Positions 1 through 9,148 of a DNA stretch of 64,000 nucleotides are shown here, in pieces. The translations under genes were made by a program, and so were the position numbers. This stretch comes from Microlunatus sp. Gsoil 973 (GTDB taxonomy: Bacteria > Actinomycetota > Actinomycetes > Propionibacteriales > Propionibacteriaceae): NCBI RefSeq assembly GCF_009707365.1, contig NZ_CP046122.1:3472001-3536000 (forward strand). The letters are read 5' to 3'. Below the pieces are notes generated by a model. It searched no databases and was not told the DNA's origin. It saw only the letters and a list, made by a program, of their open reading frames with translations. Within the stretch, counting starts at the first letter, position 1, and each line of letters begins with the position of its first letter.

Positions 1-1268
1 ACCCAGGCCGTACCGATGATCATCGCGGTGCGCAGCGCCACGGTCATCGGATCCCGTTTCGGCTCGACCCCTGCTTCCGCGACGGGCGCGATCTGCCACG
101 GGACCACCCGGGACAGCCAGAAGACGATCAGGGCAAGCAACACATAACTGACCACCCCGACGATGACCTTCGCGGTGTTCGTCCCGACGATCCCGACCAG
201 CAGGGTGAAGAGCGGATTGACCCACCCTCCGGTCGAGATCAGCGCACCGTTGCGCACGGCCCGTTCCAAGGCGGCCGGCTCCCACAGCCCGTACGCGGCA
301 ACCATCGGGATCGCCGCACCCAGGCAGATCAGGAACAGTTGCTTGGGCTGCCGACGGTACGCCCAGAGCATTCCGAGTCCCCAGATGCCGATGCTGATCT
401 TGGCGCAGCCGGCGATGCCGACGCCGAGGCCGGCCAGGAACGGACTCTTCCGGATGAACATCATTCCGGCCACAGCGAAGACGACCGACAGCGCCTCGTT
501 GTGGGCGCCCGCGACCACGGCCCAGATCAACACCGGGTTGGCGATGGTCAGCAGTGCGGCACGGGCTCGCCGTTCCGGATCGGCCGTGCGAGCGATGAGC
601 AGGACGCCGAGACAGGCCAGCACGAACGGCACGGCGGAGAACAGCTGCAGCCAGAACACGATGTCGTGCATGTTGGTGCCGCCGAGCTTGTTCGCGGCGA
701 GCTGCGTCCACGACGTGATCGGGCCGTACACGCTGGGCGTATCGGTCCACGGCCGCTCGGTCCAGTGCATCACCGGGTCGTACTGGCCGCGGAAGATGTC
801 GGCCGGCGTGATCTGGTACGGATTCCGCCCGGTCACCTGCAACCGTCCGTAGGCCGCGTACATCAACACGTCGGCCGACGTCAGCGGTGGCACCAGCACT
901 GTCGCGGTCACCAGGCCGACACCCAGCGCAGCCAGCCGGCGGGCCCGCGGTCGCCAGCCGTCGGCCAGTGCCCGCAGCGCGATCACCAGTCCGATCGCAC
1001 CGACCGCGATCGCTGCCCAGATCATCAGCGAGACCAGCCATTCGTTGGGCTCGACGACACCCTGCGGCAGATACCAGGGCGGCAGCGGATTGCGGCGCGG
1101 ACCCAGCGTGATCGTGATCACCGAAGGCCCGAGGACCCCGACGATCACCTCCAACAGCGTGGCACCGATGATCGCGGCCAGGGCGAACCGGTGGTCGCGG
1201 TGCCAACGGACCGGACGGTAGGCCGCCGGCCGCTGATCCTCGGCCGCCGGCAGCTCGGCTGCGCTCAT
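1..1268 (-). CDS. Polyprenol-phosphate-mannose-type membrane glycosyltransferase (MptB-like), C-terminus cut off by window edge
   Basis: The reverse strand is open from ATG at 1268 to the window edge, giving about 422 residues without a stop. The product has many hydrophobic helices. An extracytoplasmic loop reads YAAYGRLQVTGRNPY, then a DPV..W stretch, then SVYGPITSW. That arrangement is typical of GT-C fold alpha-1,6-mannosyltransferases that use a polyprenyl-phosphate sugar donor to build lipomannan-type glycans at the membrane. The start codon overlaps the stop of the upstream GT2 gene (ATGA), so the two are co-transcribed and probably act in one pathway. The exact acceptor cannot be read from sequence. 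Other GT-C or DUF2029 families remain possible. Confidence 0.75.
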   Translation of the reverse strand, partial: MSAAELPAAEDQRPAAYRPVRWHRDHRFALAAIIGATLLEVIVGVLGPSVITITLGPRRNPLPPWYLPQGVVEPNEWLVSLMIWAAIAVGAIGLVIALRALADGWRPRARRLAALGVGLVTATVLVPPLTSADVLMYAAYGRLQVTGRNPYQITPADIFRGQYDPVMHWTERPWTDTPSVYGPITSWTQLAANKLGGTNMHDIVFWLQLFSAVPFVLACLGVLLIARTADPERRARAALLTIANPVLIWAVVAGAHNEALSVVFAVAGMMFIRKSPFLAGLGVGIAGCAKISIGIWGLGMLWAYRRQPKQLFLICLGAAIPMVAAYGLWEPAALERAVRNGALISTGGWVNPLFTLLVGIVGTNTAKVIVGVVSYVLLALIVFWLSRVVPWQIAPVAEAGVEPKRDPMTVALRTAMIIGTAW

Positions 1269-2059
1269 CGTTGCCGGAAGCGTTGCAGCAGGTTGTTGAC
1301 CGCCGAGGAGTTGCGCAGCTCGTCGGTCGCCTTGGAAATCATTCCGCGGGCGGTCAGCGCCCGGGTGACGTCGGCGAGCTGACGGGCGCGGTGCAGCTGC
1401 CCGGCGAGATCGTTCGAAGTTGCCCGGTGGCCGAGATCGACGTCGATCTCGGTCACCGTGAGTCCGGCCCGGACGATGTCGATGGTCATTCCGGTCTCCA
1501 CACCCCAGCCGGCGGCCAGCGGGCTGGCCAGTTCGAAGGCGCGCCGGGTCAGGCAGCGCTGCCCCGAGAGCGGCGCCCGGGCCTGGAAGCCGGACAGCTC
1601 GGCGATGCCGCGCCGGGCGGTGTTGACGACGATGCCCATGCCTCCGGCCGGGGATCCGTCGTCGGTGGTCTGCTGCGGCAGCACGCCGATGGTCAGGTCG
1701 GCCTCGCCGGCCACCACCGGTGCGATCAGCGGTGCGGCGTTGGCGGCGGTTTCGCCCAGGTCGGCATCCAACAGCAGGATGATGCCTGCCTCGGGGCGTC
1801 CGTCCCGCTGCTCGATGACGCCGAGCGCGTTCACCCCGGACTCGATCGCGGCCGACTTGCCGCGATTCCGATCGTGCCGGACGACGATGGCGCCGGCTCC
1901 GGTCGCGTACTCACCCGTCCGGTCGGTGCTCCCGTCGTCGACGACGATCACGGTTGCCACGTGGGGCAGTTCCCGTACGGCCGTCACTGTGGCAGCGATG
2001 CGCTGCTCCTCGTTCTTGGCCGGAATCACTGCTGCGATCCGACTGCCGGTCGTACTCAC
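1265..2059 (-). CDS. Family 2 glycosyltransferase
   Basis: This is a 264-residue cytoplasmic GT-A protein starting at GTG 2059. The N-terminus carries the GT2 signature AAVIPAKNEEQ, the nucleotide-binding VVDDGSTDRT at about residues 40-50 and a DAD metal-binding motif (LLLDADLG) near residue 97. No membrane segment is evident. It resembles dolichol-phosphate-mannose synthase-like and glucosyl-phosphoglycerate synthase-like enzymes. Its translational coupling (4-base overlap) to a polyprenol-sugar-dependent membrane transferase suggests that it makes or supplies a sugar donor for that enzyme. The substrate is unknown. Confidence 0.8.
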   Translation of the reverse strand: MSTTGSRIAAVIPAKNEEQRIAATVTAVRELPHVATVIVVDDGSTDRTGEYATGAGAIVVRHDRNRGKSAAIESGVNALGVIEQRDGRPEAGIILLLDADLGETAANAAPLIAPVVAGEADLTIGVLPQQTTDDGSPAGGMGIVVNTARRGIAELSGFQARAPLSGQRCLTRRAFELASPLAAGWGVETGMTIDIVRAGLTVTEIDVDLGHRATSNDLAGQLHRARQLADVTRALTARGMISKATDELRNSSAVNNLLQRFRQR

Positions 2060-2132
2060 GCCTACAGGTTATCGGGTCGCCGGGGCCGTTCCTTCGGGCT
2101 ATTTTCCGCGGCCTGTGGGCTAATCTCACCGC

Positions 2133-3365
2133 ATGGCCCAGGTCCCCGATCCGGCAGTCGGCGTCAGGTCAGAGGTCGGTCGGCTGCGGACCGTGATGCT
2201 GCACCGACCGGGCAACGAACTCCGGCGACTCACCCCGCGGAACAACGACGCGCTGTTGTTCGACGGAATCCCCTGGGTCGCCCGGGCTCAGGACGAACAC
2301 GACGCGTTCGCCACCGCTCTGCGCGACCGCGGCGTCGAGGTGCTTTATCTGACCGAGCTGCTCGTCCAGACGCTGCAGAGCGACGCGGCACGCAGCATGG
2401 CGATCGAGCAGACGCTGCGCGACCTGCGACTGGGCGACCGGTTGCGCCGGTATTTGCGCCAGGAGCTGTCCGCGGCCGGTGCCGATCGGCTGGCCGAGGT
2501 GATGACGGCCGGACTGCGCAACGACGAGGTGTCCGGGATCCGCACCCTGGTCACGGGTCTGCTTCGCCCCGAGGACTTCCTGATCGATCCGCTGCCCAAT
2601 CTGCTGTTCACCCGGGACTCCAGTGCCTGGATCGGCGACCAGGTGGTGGTCACTTCGCTCACCATGCCCGCCCGGCGCCGGGAGACCCAGCTGACCGAGC
2701 TGATCTATGAGTTCCATCCCCGGTTCGCCGGTGTGAAGCGGTTGGTCGGTGCCGACCGGTCGGATCCGACCCTGCCCGGCTCGGAGCACATCGAGGGCGG
2801 CGACATCATGGCGCTCGGTCCCGGTGCGCTGGCCGTCGGCGTCGGCGAGCGCACCACCCCGGCAGGAGCCGAACAGCTCGCCCGGACGGTCCTGTCGGCC
2901 GGCCTGGCCCGCACCGTGCTCGCGGTGCCGATCGCCCAGGATCGGGCGACCATGCATCTGGACACGATCTGCACCATGGTCGACACGGATGCTGTGGTGA
3001 TGTATCCCAACGTCGCCCATGATCTCCGGGCGCTGCCGATCCGGCTCGACGATGGCGGCGAGTTGGAGATCGGAACGCCCCGGCCGTTCCTGGAGGCGGC
3101 GGCCGAGGCGATGGGGATCGGTCGATTGCACTTGATCGACACCGGTCTGGATCCGGTGACCGCCGAGCGTGAGCAATGGGACGACGGCAACAACACGCTT
3201 TGCATCGCGCCGACGGTCGCCGTGGCGTACGAGCGGAACACCCAGACCAACGCCCGGCTGGAGGCCGCCGGCATCGAGGTCATCACGATCGCCGGAGCCG
3301 AGTTGGGTACCGGCCGCGGCGGGCCGCGGTGCATGTCCTGCCCGATCCTCCGGGACGATCTCTGA
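2133..3365 (+). CDS. arcA: Arginine deiminase
   Basis: This enzyme hydrolyses L-arginine to citrulline and ammonia in the cytoplasm. The 410-residue product is full length for the family. It has the guanidino-group-binding [10 protein letters not shown] segment, the [14 protein letters not shown] block, and a C-terminal GGPRCMSCP with the nucleophilic cysteine at residue 400. No arcB, arcC or arginine/ornithine antiporter follows, so this is a stand-alone arcA rather than a full ADI energy operon. A LysG/LysE basic amino-acid export pair lies about 3 kb downstream, but no direct link is visible. It starts at ATG 2133, with a divergent glycosyltransferase upstream. Confidence 0.93.
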   Translation: MAQVPDPAVGVRSEVGRLRTVMLHRPGNELRRLTPRNNDALLFDGIPWVARAQDEHDAFATALRDRGVEVLYLTELLVQTLQSDAARSMAIEQTLRDLRLGDRLRRYLRQELSAAGADRLAEVMTAGLRNDEVSGIRTLVTGLLRPEDFLIDPLPNLLFTRDSSAWIGDQVVVTSLTMPARRRETQLTELIYEFHPRFAGVKRLVGADRSDPTLPGSEHIEGGDIMALGPGALAVGVGERTTPAGAEQLARTVLSAGLARTVLAVPIAQDRATMHLDTICTMVDTDAVVMYPNVAHDLRALPIRLDDGGELEIGTPRPFLEAAAEAMGIGRLHLIDTGLDPVTAEREQWDDGNNTLCIAPTVAVAYERNTQTNARLEAAGIEVITIAGAELGTGRGGPRCMSCPILRDDL

Positions 3366-3370
3366 CACCT

Positions 3371-3404
3371 TTCTGATACCGGCGACCTTCTGATGCCGGC
3401 GACA
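3371..3404. repeat. 17-bp direct repeat between arcA and the MFS gene
   Basis: TTCTGATACCGGCGACC (3371-3387) is followed immediately by TTCTGATGCCGGCGACA (3388-3404), with 15 of 17 positions identical. It lies just after the arcA stop, in a short convergent gap. No function is evident. It looks like a local slippage duplication. Confidence 0.6.
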
Positions 3405-3425
3405 CCCCACCGGACGAACCTGGAC

Positions 3426-4877
3426 TCAGCCGACCGGTTCGCGTTCCTGCTCGGGCTCGACCACCACCGGTTCCGGGACGCGAAGCCTGCGCCGCGGCCA
3501 GGCCGCGACCCCGAAGCCCGCGACGGCGACCAGTGCGCTGAGCAGCAGTCCCGGACGGTACGCATCCAGCATCTGACCGGCGCTCGCACCGGCCTGCGGC
3601 ATGCCGCTTGCCACCACCGCGGTGGTTACGGCGAGCACCAACGCGGCCCCGACCTGGGTACTGGTCTGCACCAGGCCGGCGGCCAGGCCCTGTTCGTCGT
3701 TGGAGATGCCCGCGGTCGCCTGCACGTTGATCGACGGGAAGGCCATGGCGAACCCGAGCCCGATCAGCAGCACCGACGGCAGGATCGCCAACGGGTAGGA
3801 CGGGTGGGTGTCCACACGCAGGAAGAGCAGGTAGCCGATCACCTGGCTGGCCAGCCCGAGCATGATCAACCTCGGCGCTCCGAACCGATCGATCAGCCGG
3901 TCGGCGAACGGCGCGCTGCCGGCAACGATCAGGCCCGCCGGCAGCAGGGCCAGGGCGAGGGTCAGCGGCTGCCAGCCGAGCACCGACTGCAGGAACAGCG
4001 TGATGATCGTCTGGAAACTGAGGTAGGCACCGAAGAGCGCCACCGCCGCAAGGTTCGCCCGGGCGACCCATCCTTGTTTCATGATCGAGAACCGGATCAA
4101 CGGGTGCCGGACCCGTGATTCGACGACGCCGAACAGGGCCAGGATCAGTGCCGCCACGAGGAATCCGATGATGGTCCGCAGCGAGGTCCAGCCGGCTTGG
4201 GGCGCGGTGACGACGGTGTAGACCAGCGTCAGCATCCCCGCCGGAAGAGCGATGGCTCCGGCGAGATCACTGCCCCTGCCGACCTGCGGCCGGTCCTTGG
4301 GGATGACCAGCGGCCCGAGCGCCAGCACGGCCAGCGCGAACGGCATCGAGAAGATCATGGTCCAGCGCCAGCTGAGCCCGGTCACCAGGCCACCGACGAT
4401 CAGACCGAGCGAGAAGCCGGATGCACCGAAGACCGAATAGATCGAGATGGCCTTGTTGCGCTCCTGCCCTTCGGCGAAGTTCGTGGTGATGATGGAGAAG
4501 CCGGTCGGGGCGGTGAAGGCCGCCGCCAAGCCCTTGATGAAGCGGGCCGCGATCAGCAACTGGGGGTTGTCGGCCACACCGCCGAGCAACGATGCGAGGA
4601 CGAAGACCGACAGCGCGATCAAGAAGATCCGCCGCCGGCCCAGCAGGTCGGCCAGCCGTCCGCCGAGCAGCAGCAGGCTTCCGTACCCCAGGACGTATCC
4701 CGAGACCACCCATTGCAGGGTGGCGGTTCCGATCCCGAGCTGCGCGCCGATCGTGGGAAGTGCGACGCCCACCATCGAGACGTCCAACCCGTCGAGTGCG
4801 AGGACGGTGCAAAGCACCAGGAGCAGCGCCCAGCGCTGCTTTGACCACCGGACGGTGGCGGTGTCGGGTGTGTTCAC
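3426..4877 (-). CDS. MFS transporter, DHA2 (14-helix) drug-exporter type
   Basis: The 483-residue integral membrane protein starts at GTG 4877. Its hydrophobicity pattern fits 14 helices. The early loop GGRLADLLGRRRIF matches MFS motif A (G-x-L-a-D-x-x-G-r-k/r), and helix 5 has an antiporter-like GLIVGGLVTGLSWRWTMIF. Such proteins export drugs or metabolites using the proton gradient. It is divergent from a MarR regulator, with a perfect inverted repeat in the shared promoter region, the classic arrangement of a regulator controlling its efflux pump. The substrate is unknown. Confidence 0.88.
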   Translation of the reverse strand: MNTPDTATVRWSKQRWALLLVLCTVLALDGLDVSMVGVALPTIGAQLGIGTATLQWVVSGYVLGYGSLLLLGGRLADLLGRRRIFLIALSVFVLASLLGGVADNPQLLIAARFIKGLAAAFTAPTGFSIITTNFAEGQERNKAISIYSVFGASGFSLGLIVGGLVTGLSWRWTMIFSMPFALAVLALGPLVIPKDRPQVGRGSDLAGAIALPAGMLTLVYTVVTAPQAGWTSLRTIIGFLVAALILALFGVVESRVRHPLIRFSIMKQGWVARANLAAVALFGAYLSFQTIITLFLQSVLGWQPLTLALALLPAGLIVAGSAPFADRLIDRFGAPRLIMLGLASQVIGYLLFLRVDTHPSYPLAILPSVLLIGLGFAMAFPSINVQATAGISNDEQGLAAGLVQTSTQVGAALVLAVTTAVVASGMPQAGASAGQMLDAYRPGLLLSALVAVAGFGVAAWPRRRLRVPEPVVVEPEQEREPVG

Positions 4878-4885
4878 GTCGACTA

Positions 4886-4909
4886 CATTAGATGCTGTGT
4901 CATCTAATG
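4886..4909. promoter_or_regulatory. Probable MarR operator (perfect 9-bp inverted repeat)
   Basis: CATTAGATG and CATCTAATG are exact reverse complements separated by 6 bp. The site lies 8 bp upstream of the MFS start and about 55 bp upstream of the MarR start, in an AT-rich stretch unlike the surrounding sequence. Position and symmetry fit a MarR dimer site that represses both divergent genes. Confidence 0.7.
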
Positions 4910-4964
4910 CGCAAGCATTTTATTCGGTAGTATTCGATGCACGGTCATGATATATACTGCGAGC

Positions 4965-5348
4965 ATGGCTGCAAACGATGCGGCCCTGGTCGAGCAGTGG
5001 CGTGACCTCCAGGGTCGCTACCTGAAGATGTCCACCGAACTGGACCGGCGGCTGACTGCCGAGCATCAGATCGGACTCAGTGAGTTCGAGGTGCTCGATC
5101 TGATCGCCGAGATCGACGTTCCGGGCGGCCCGTGCCGGATGAAGGATCTCGGCAGCATCTCACCGATGACCCAGAGCGCGCTGTCCCGGATCGTCGACCG
5201 GCTGGTGAAGGCCGGCCTGGTCACCCGGGATTTCTGCGCGGAGGACCGGCGGGCGCTGCTGGTCCAGCTCACCGACAAAGGCAGGGCGCTGCATGCGGAG
5301 GCGGCGAAGACCCACCGACGACTGCTCCGCGACCATCAGCCTGCCTGA
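4965..5348 (+). CDS. MarR-family transcriptional regulator
   Basis: A winged-helix DNA-binding protein of 127 residues if started at ATG 4965. An in-frame ATG at 4947 would add six residues. The core DLGSISPMTQSALSRIVDRLVKAGLV is the recognition-helix region, and CAEDRRALLVQLTDKGRAL is the wing, both typical of MarR. The C-terminus is slightly short for the family. It probably represses the divergent MFS exporter and itself through the inverted repeat between them, with release on binding a small ligand. Confidence 0.85.
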   Translation: MAANDAALVEQWRDLQGRYLKMSTELDRRLTAEHQIGLSEFEVLDLIAEIDVPGGPCRMKDLGSISPMTQSALSRIVDRLVKAGLVTRDFCAEDRRALLVQLTDKGRALHAEAAKTHRRLLRDHQPA

Positions 5349-5354
5349 CGCCGG

Positions 5355-6164
5355 TCAGCGAGCCGCGGACAGCTCCGCCAGCGATTCCGCGACCACGTCG
5401 GGGAAGTCCGTGGTGAAGCCGGTGACGCCCAGATCGAGGCAGAAGCGTACGTCCTCCGGCGTGTTGACAGTCCATACGTGCACCTGATTGCCGGCCTCGA
5501 TCATCCGGCCCACCCAGTCCGGGTCCCTGCGCACCCGTTCCAGGTCCGGCCCGACGATCCGCACACCGTCCGGCAGCGCACCGTCCCCGGCCGAGGACAG
5601 CTCGGAGATCAGGAAGGTGCGTCGCAACTCGGGCAGCACCTCACGCATCTTCACCAGGGCCTCAGGGAAGAAGGTGATCAACCGGATCGGCGAATCGGCA
5701 CCGGTCCAACCGTGGCCGGCCAGCAACTCCGCGACCCGGTCCTCGATCTCCGTTCCACGGGGATTGGGATGTTTGGTCTCCAGGTTGAGCGTGATCCGTA
5801 CGCCGCGGGCACGGGCCTCGGCGATCATGTCCAGCAACTCGACCAGGGTGGTGACCGACTTCTCATCCGGCGTCGGATCGGCGGTGAACCACGAGCCGAA
5901 GTCGACCGCGCGCAACTCCTCCAGCGTCTTCGCGTATGCCGGACCAGTGGCGTCCGACGTTCGGTCCAGATCAAGATCGTGCAGGCAGATCAGATGATCA
6001 TCCGCGCTGAAGTGGACGTCACACTCCAGACCGAGCTCAAGATCATGTTCTTCGGCGTAGGCGATCGCCGCGCGATACGACGCGAGGGTGGACTCGGGGT
6101 AGCGGCCGCTGAAACCGCGGTGGGCGAAGATCTCCTGACCGTTTGTCGTCACACTCCCAGTCAA
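5355..6164 (-). CDS. Glycerophosphodiester phosphodiesterase
   Basis: This enzyme hydrolyses glycerophosphodiesters to glycerol-3-phosphate and an alcohol. The 269-residue TIM-barrel protein has the GDPD signature: AHRG (H15, R16), the metal ligands E47 and D49 in LECDVHFS, and the second histidine H62 in CLHD. No signal peptide is seen, so it is probably cytoplasmic. The start is uncertain: TTG 6164 gives the length stated, while GTG 6152 is an alternative with a GGGAG that sits too close to serve as a good ribosome site. It ends six bases after the convergent MarR gene. Confidence 0.88.
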   Translation of the reverse strand: MTGSVTTNGQEIFAHRGFSGRYPESTLASYRAAIAYAEEHDLELGLECDVHFSADDHLICLHDLDLDRTSDATGPAYAKTLEELRAVDFGSWFTADPTPDEKSVTTLVELLDMIAEARARGVRITLNLETKHPNPRGTEIEDRVAELLAGHGWTGADSPIRLITFFPEALVKMREVLPELRRTFLISELSSAGDGALPDGVRIVGPDLERVRRDPDWVGRMIEAGNQVHVWTVNTPEDVRFCLDLGVTGFTTDFPDVVAESLAELSAAR

Positions 6165-6217
6165 TCACGCGACCGGCGCAGCCGATCATGCACCGGCGCG
6201 CCGACGGCCACCCGCTG

Positions 6218-7105
6218 TCAACGCAGTTCGCGCGCCGCCGTGCTGATCATGGCATCGGCCAACTGGTCCAGCATCGGCGTGTGCAGTTTCCACTGCTGCC
6301 AGTAGAGCGGTACGTCGACGTGTGCCGGTGGGTCGAACTCAACCAGGCACCCGGTGTCCTCGAACACCCGGCTCTGTTGTGGCGGGACCATCCCCCAGCC
6401 CAGGCCGAGAGCGATCGCCCGGGCGAAATCGGCGGAGACAGGGATGAAGTGCCGCGGCGGGTCGAGCCGTCGACGGGTCCTGCGCCGCAGATACCGGTCC
6501 TGCAGTGTGTCGTCGCGGTCGAAGACCACCACCGGTGCGACCGCCAGCGCCGCGATGGTCGGCCCGTCGGGGAACCAGCGTTCGACATAACCGGGACTGG
6601 CCATCGGCCGGTAGCCCATCGTGCCCAGCCGACGCACGCTGCATCCGGGGACCGGCTCGGCCACCGACGTCACGGCCGCCATCACCGTGCCGTTGCGCAG
6701 CAGTTCGACCGAAAGACCCTCATCGGCACGGTGCACCTCGAAGGAGATCCGTTGCTCCGGGTCGACCTCGGCCAAGGCCTGCAGCGCCCAGGTGTTCAAC
6801 GAGTCACCGTTGATCACCACCGGAATGGTTGTCGCACCCTCGGCCCCTGCTCCGGCGAGTTCCACACCCGCCGTGTCGTTGAGCAAGATCATCTGCCGGG
6901 CCACCCGGAGGACCACCGTGCCCGGTTCCGTCGGCCGGGCCGGCCGGGACCGGCGGACCAATACCTGGCCGACCGAGGACTCGAGTGCTTTGAGCCGCTG
7001 GCTGACCGCCGACGGCGTCACCCGGAGCTCACGTGCTGCGGCATCCAGGGTGCCGTGGTCGACGACCGCGACAAGGGTTCGTAACTGGTCGATCTGCAGG
7101 TCCAC
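6218..7105 (-). CDS. lysG: LysR-family regulator of amino-acid export (LysG/ArgP type)
   Basis: The 295-residue regulator has an N-terminal HTH (LRTLVAVVDHGTLDAAARELRVTPSAVSQRLKALE) and a C-terminal effector domain, typical of the ArgP/LysG branch. It starts at GTG 7105 with AAGGA six bases upstream. It lies divergent to a LysE exporter. In Corynebacterium, LysG activates lysE when lysine, arginine or histidine builds up, and the same arrangement suggests the same role here. An LTTR-type T-N11-A box lies in the shared gap. Confidence 0.88.
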   Translation of the reverse strand: MDLQIDQLRTLVAVVDHGTLDAAARELRVTPSAVSQRLKALESSVGQVLVRRSRPARPTEPGTVVLRVARQMILLNDTAGVELAGAGAEGATTIPVVINGDSLNTWALQALAEVDPEQRISFEVHRADEGLSVELLRNGTVMAAVTSVAEPVPGCSVRRLGTMGYRPMASPGYVERWFPDGPTIAALAVAPVVVFDRDDTLQDRYLRRRTRRRLDPPRHFIPVSADFARAIALGLGWGMVPPQQSRVFEDTGCLVEFDPPAHVDVPLYWQQWKLHTPMLDQLADAMISTAARELR

Positions 7106-7120
7106 AACCGTCCTTAGCAG

Positions 7121-7139
7121 TTCTTACGTATCTGCAGAA
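7121..7139. promoter_or_regulatory. Candidate LysG binding site (T-N11-A box)
   Basis: TTCT and AGAA are complementary arms separated by exactly 11 bp. This is the usual geometry of a LysR-type activator site. It lies between the divergent lysG and lysE genes, about 45 bp upstream of lysE. Confidence 0.5.
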
Positions 7140-7182
7140 ACTTTAGCTGGTCTGACGCTGTCGGGTCGCGTACGGTCTGGCC

Positions 7183-7827
7183 GTGCTGGTTGATCAATTC
7201 GCGACACCGGGGCTGACGAGTGCCGTCCAGGGGTTCGCCATGATGATGTCGCTGATCGTCGCGATCGGAGCGCAGAACAGTTTCCTGCTCCGCCAAGGGA
7301 TCCTGCGGTCCCACGTGACCGTCCTGGTGCTGATCTGCTGGCTGTCCGATGTCGTCCTGGTCACTGCCGGTGTCGGCGGGCTGGGCGCGATCGTGGAACG
7401 TGCCCCGGTGGCGATGACCGTGATCAGGTTCTGTGGGGCGATCGTGCTGTTCGGCTATGCGGCGGCGGCGATCCGCAGGCTCTTCGTCGGTGAGCGCCTC
7501 GAACTCGACAGCGCCGGCGTGCGACCTTCCCTGTCCTCTGCGGTCGCCGCCTGTCTGGCGATAACCTGGCTGAACCCGCACGTTTATCTGGACACCGTCC
7601 TGATGATCGGCGGTGTCGCCAACAGTCACGGCGGTCAACGGTGGTGGTTCGCCGCCGGCAGCATGCTGGCCAGTGTCGCCTGGTTCGCCGCCCTCGGGTA
7701 CGGTGCCCGCCTGCTGCGCGGCGTCATGACCACGCCACGTGCCTGGCGGATCCTCGACGCCGTGATCGCGGCGATCATGATCGCCACGGCCCTCCGCCTT
7801 CTCGCCGAGGGGTCACATATTCCCTGA
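7183..7827 (+). CDS. lysE: LysE-family basic amino-acid exporter
   Basis: The 214-residue membrane protein has about six hydrophobic segments and the family motif IGAQNSFLLRQG near residues 28-39. It exports lysine or arginine and protects against their build-up during peptide use. It starts at GTG 7183. The C-terminus is odd: the final residues AEGSHIP and the stop codon lie inside a half copy of a dispersed repeat (7803-7844), so the repeat seems to have replaced or extended the original 3' end. The divergent LysG is its likely activator. Confidence 0.9.
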   Translation: MLVDQFATPGLTSAVQGFAMMMSLIVAIGAQNSFLLRQGILRSHVTVLVLICWLSDVVLVTAGVGGLGAIVERAPVAMTVIRFCGAIVLFGYAAAAIRRLFVGERLELDSAGVRPSLSSAVAACLAITWLNPHVYLDTVLMIGGVANSHGGQRWWFAAGSMLASVAWFAALGYGARLLRGVMTTPRAWRILDAVIAAIMIATALRLLAEGSHIP

Positions 7828-7844
7828 TATTTGCGGCGTGTCGT
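7803..7844 (+). repeat. Half copy of dispersed palindromic repeat (family B) overlapping the lysE stop
   Basis: CGCCGAGGGGTCACAtAtTCC, then a divergent middle, then GCGGCGTGTCGTC. This matches either arm of the 108-bp hairpin at 30592-30699 with a few substitutions. Only one arm is present here. It encodes the last residues and TGA stop of lysE. Confidence 0.75.
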
Positions 7845-7869
7845 CCACGTTCTTGGCTGTTCTACCTGC

Positions 7870-8178
7870 TCAGCCGCGAGAGACCGGCCGGTCATCGGCC
7901 ATCCACGCCCGGATGCCGCCGTCCAGATTGATCGCGTCACGGCCCGTTGACAGCAGGTACGCGGTCGCCTGCGCCGAACGCCCGCCCACAGCGCAGATAC
8001 AGATCACCTTGTCGCTGACCTCGTCGATCCGGGACATCAGTTGGTCCAGCGGGATGTGGATCGAGCCCTCGATCCTGCCCTCCGCCCATTCGGCATCGGT
8101 TCGGACGTCGAGCATCATCCACTCCGGTCCGGGCAACAGATCGACCTCGGACGGAGTGATGGTGGGCAGTTCAGACAC
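7870..8178 (-). CDS. Single-domain rhodanese-like protein
   Basis: The 102-residue cytoplasmic rhodanese domain has LDVRTDAEWAEGRI (CH2A-like region) and the active-site loop CAVGGRS with catalytic cysteine Cys62. It ends GGIRAWMADDRPVS, as in stand-alone GlpE/PspE-type sulfurtransferases. It carries sulfane sulfur as a cysteine persulfide; the partner is unknown. The start is GTG 8178. It is transcribed in the same direction as the downstream lysG but is separated from it by lysE. Confidence 0.88.
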   Translation of the reverse strand: MSELPTITPSEVDLLPGPEWMMLDVRTDAEWAEGRIEGSIHIPLDQLMSRIDEVSDKVICICAVGGRSAQATAYLLSTGRDAINLDGGIRAWMADDRPVSRG

Positions 8179-8226
8179 CTCACCATTGTGGAGCCGTGCC
8201 GCACGTTGCGTGTGAGAACCGTGTGA

Positions 8227-9090
8227 TTACTTGAGCAATCGTGAGAGTCGTCGATCGGCCAGCTTCTTGCCGCCGGTCTGGCAGGTCGGACAGTACTGCA
8301 GCGACGAATCGGCGAAGGAGACCTCGGCGATCGTGTCGCCGCAGACCGGACACTTCTCCCCGGTCCGACCGTGCACCCGCAGGCCCGACTTCTTCTCGCC
8401 CTTGAGGTCCTTGACCGCCAGCCCCTCCGAACGCTTGATGGCGTCGGCAAGTTCGTCCTTCATCGCCGCGAACAGGCCGGTGCGCTCCGCGTCGGTCAGG
8501 CTGTTGGACGGCTTGAACGGGCTCAGCTTCGCCCGGTGCAGGATCTCGTCGGAGTACGCGTTGCCAATCCCGGCGATCACCCGCTGATCCTTCAGCACGC
8601 CCTTCAGCTGAGCCCGTCCGGCCTCCCCCAACAGCTTGGTCAGCGTCTCGAGGGTGAAGGTCTCATCCAGTGGATCCGGGCCGAGCCCGGCGATGTGCGG
8701 CACGAGCATCGGATCGGTCGTCACGTAGACCGCGAGCTTGCGCTGCGTGCCCGCCTCGGTCAGATCGAAGCCGGAGTTGTCGTCGAACACAGCCCGCAGC
8801 GCCATCGGTCCCTTGCCGGGACGCAGCGGCTTGTCGGTCATCTCGTCGCGCCATCGCAGCCAGCCGGCGCGGGCCAGATGGAAGATCAGGTGGACGCCCT
8901 GGGCGTCGATGTCGAGGAACTTGCCGTGCCGGCGTACCGATTCGACCTCGAGGCCCTGCAGCGCCGACAGCGGCGGATCGTAGGTCTTGAGCGCGCTGAA
9001 CGCCGCCAACTCGACCCGCGCGAACGCGCGACCGGCCAACCGCTGACCCAGGAATCGGACCAGCGACTCGACCTCCGGCATCTCCGGCAT
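8227..9090 (-). CDS. Fpg/Nei-family DNA glycosylase
   Basis: This enzyme removes oxidised bases and cuts the abasic site in base-excision repair. I chose ATG 9090 because it gives MPEMPEVES, the family N-terminus in which Pro2 and Glu3 are catalytic. Upstream in-frame codons lack this logic. The 287-residue product has GIGNAYSDEILHRAKLSP in the middle (helix-two-turn-helix) and ends with a zinc finger, CPVCG...CPTCQ. It could be an Fpg or a Nei paralogue; the sequence alone does not decide. Confidence 0.9.
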   Translation of the reverse strand: MPEMPEVESLVRFLGQRLAGRAFARVELAAFSALKTYDPPLSALQGLEVESVRRHGKFLDIDAQGVHLIFHLARAGWLRWRDEMTDKPLRPGKGPMALRAVFDDNSGFDLTEAGTQRKLAVYVTTDPMLVPHIAGLGPDPLDETFTLETLTKLLGEAGRAQLKGVLKDQRVIAGIGNAYSDEILHRAKLSPFKPSNSLTDAERTGLFAAMKDELADAIKRSEGLAVKDLKGEKKSGLRVHGRTGEKCPVCGDTIAEVSFADSSLQYCPTCQTGGKKLADRRLSRLLK

Positions 9091-9148
9091 GCAGCCATTA
9101 TGTCGCGGGCCGCAGACAGTGCCGTCGATCGCGCAACCTGCCCGACCC

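Noticed and set aside
339-1382. Large open frames on the plus strand at the left end (for example 339-1382 and 1271-2710)
   Set aside because: They are antisense to the mannosyltransferase and GT2 genes, are rich in Arg/His/Gly/Asp as expected of shadow frames in GC-rich DNA, and show no known domain.
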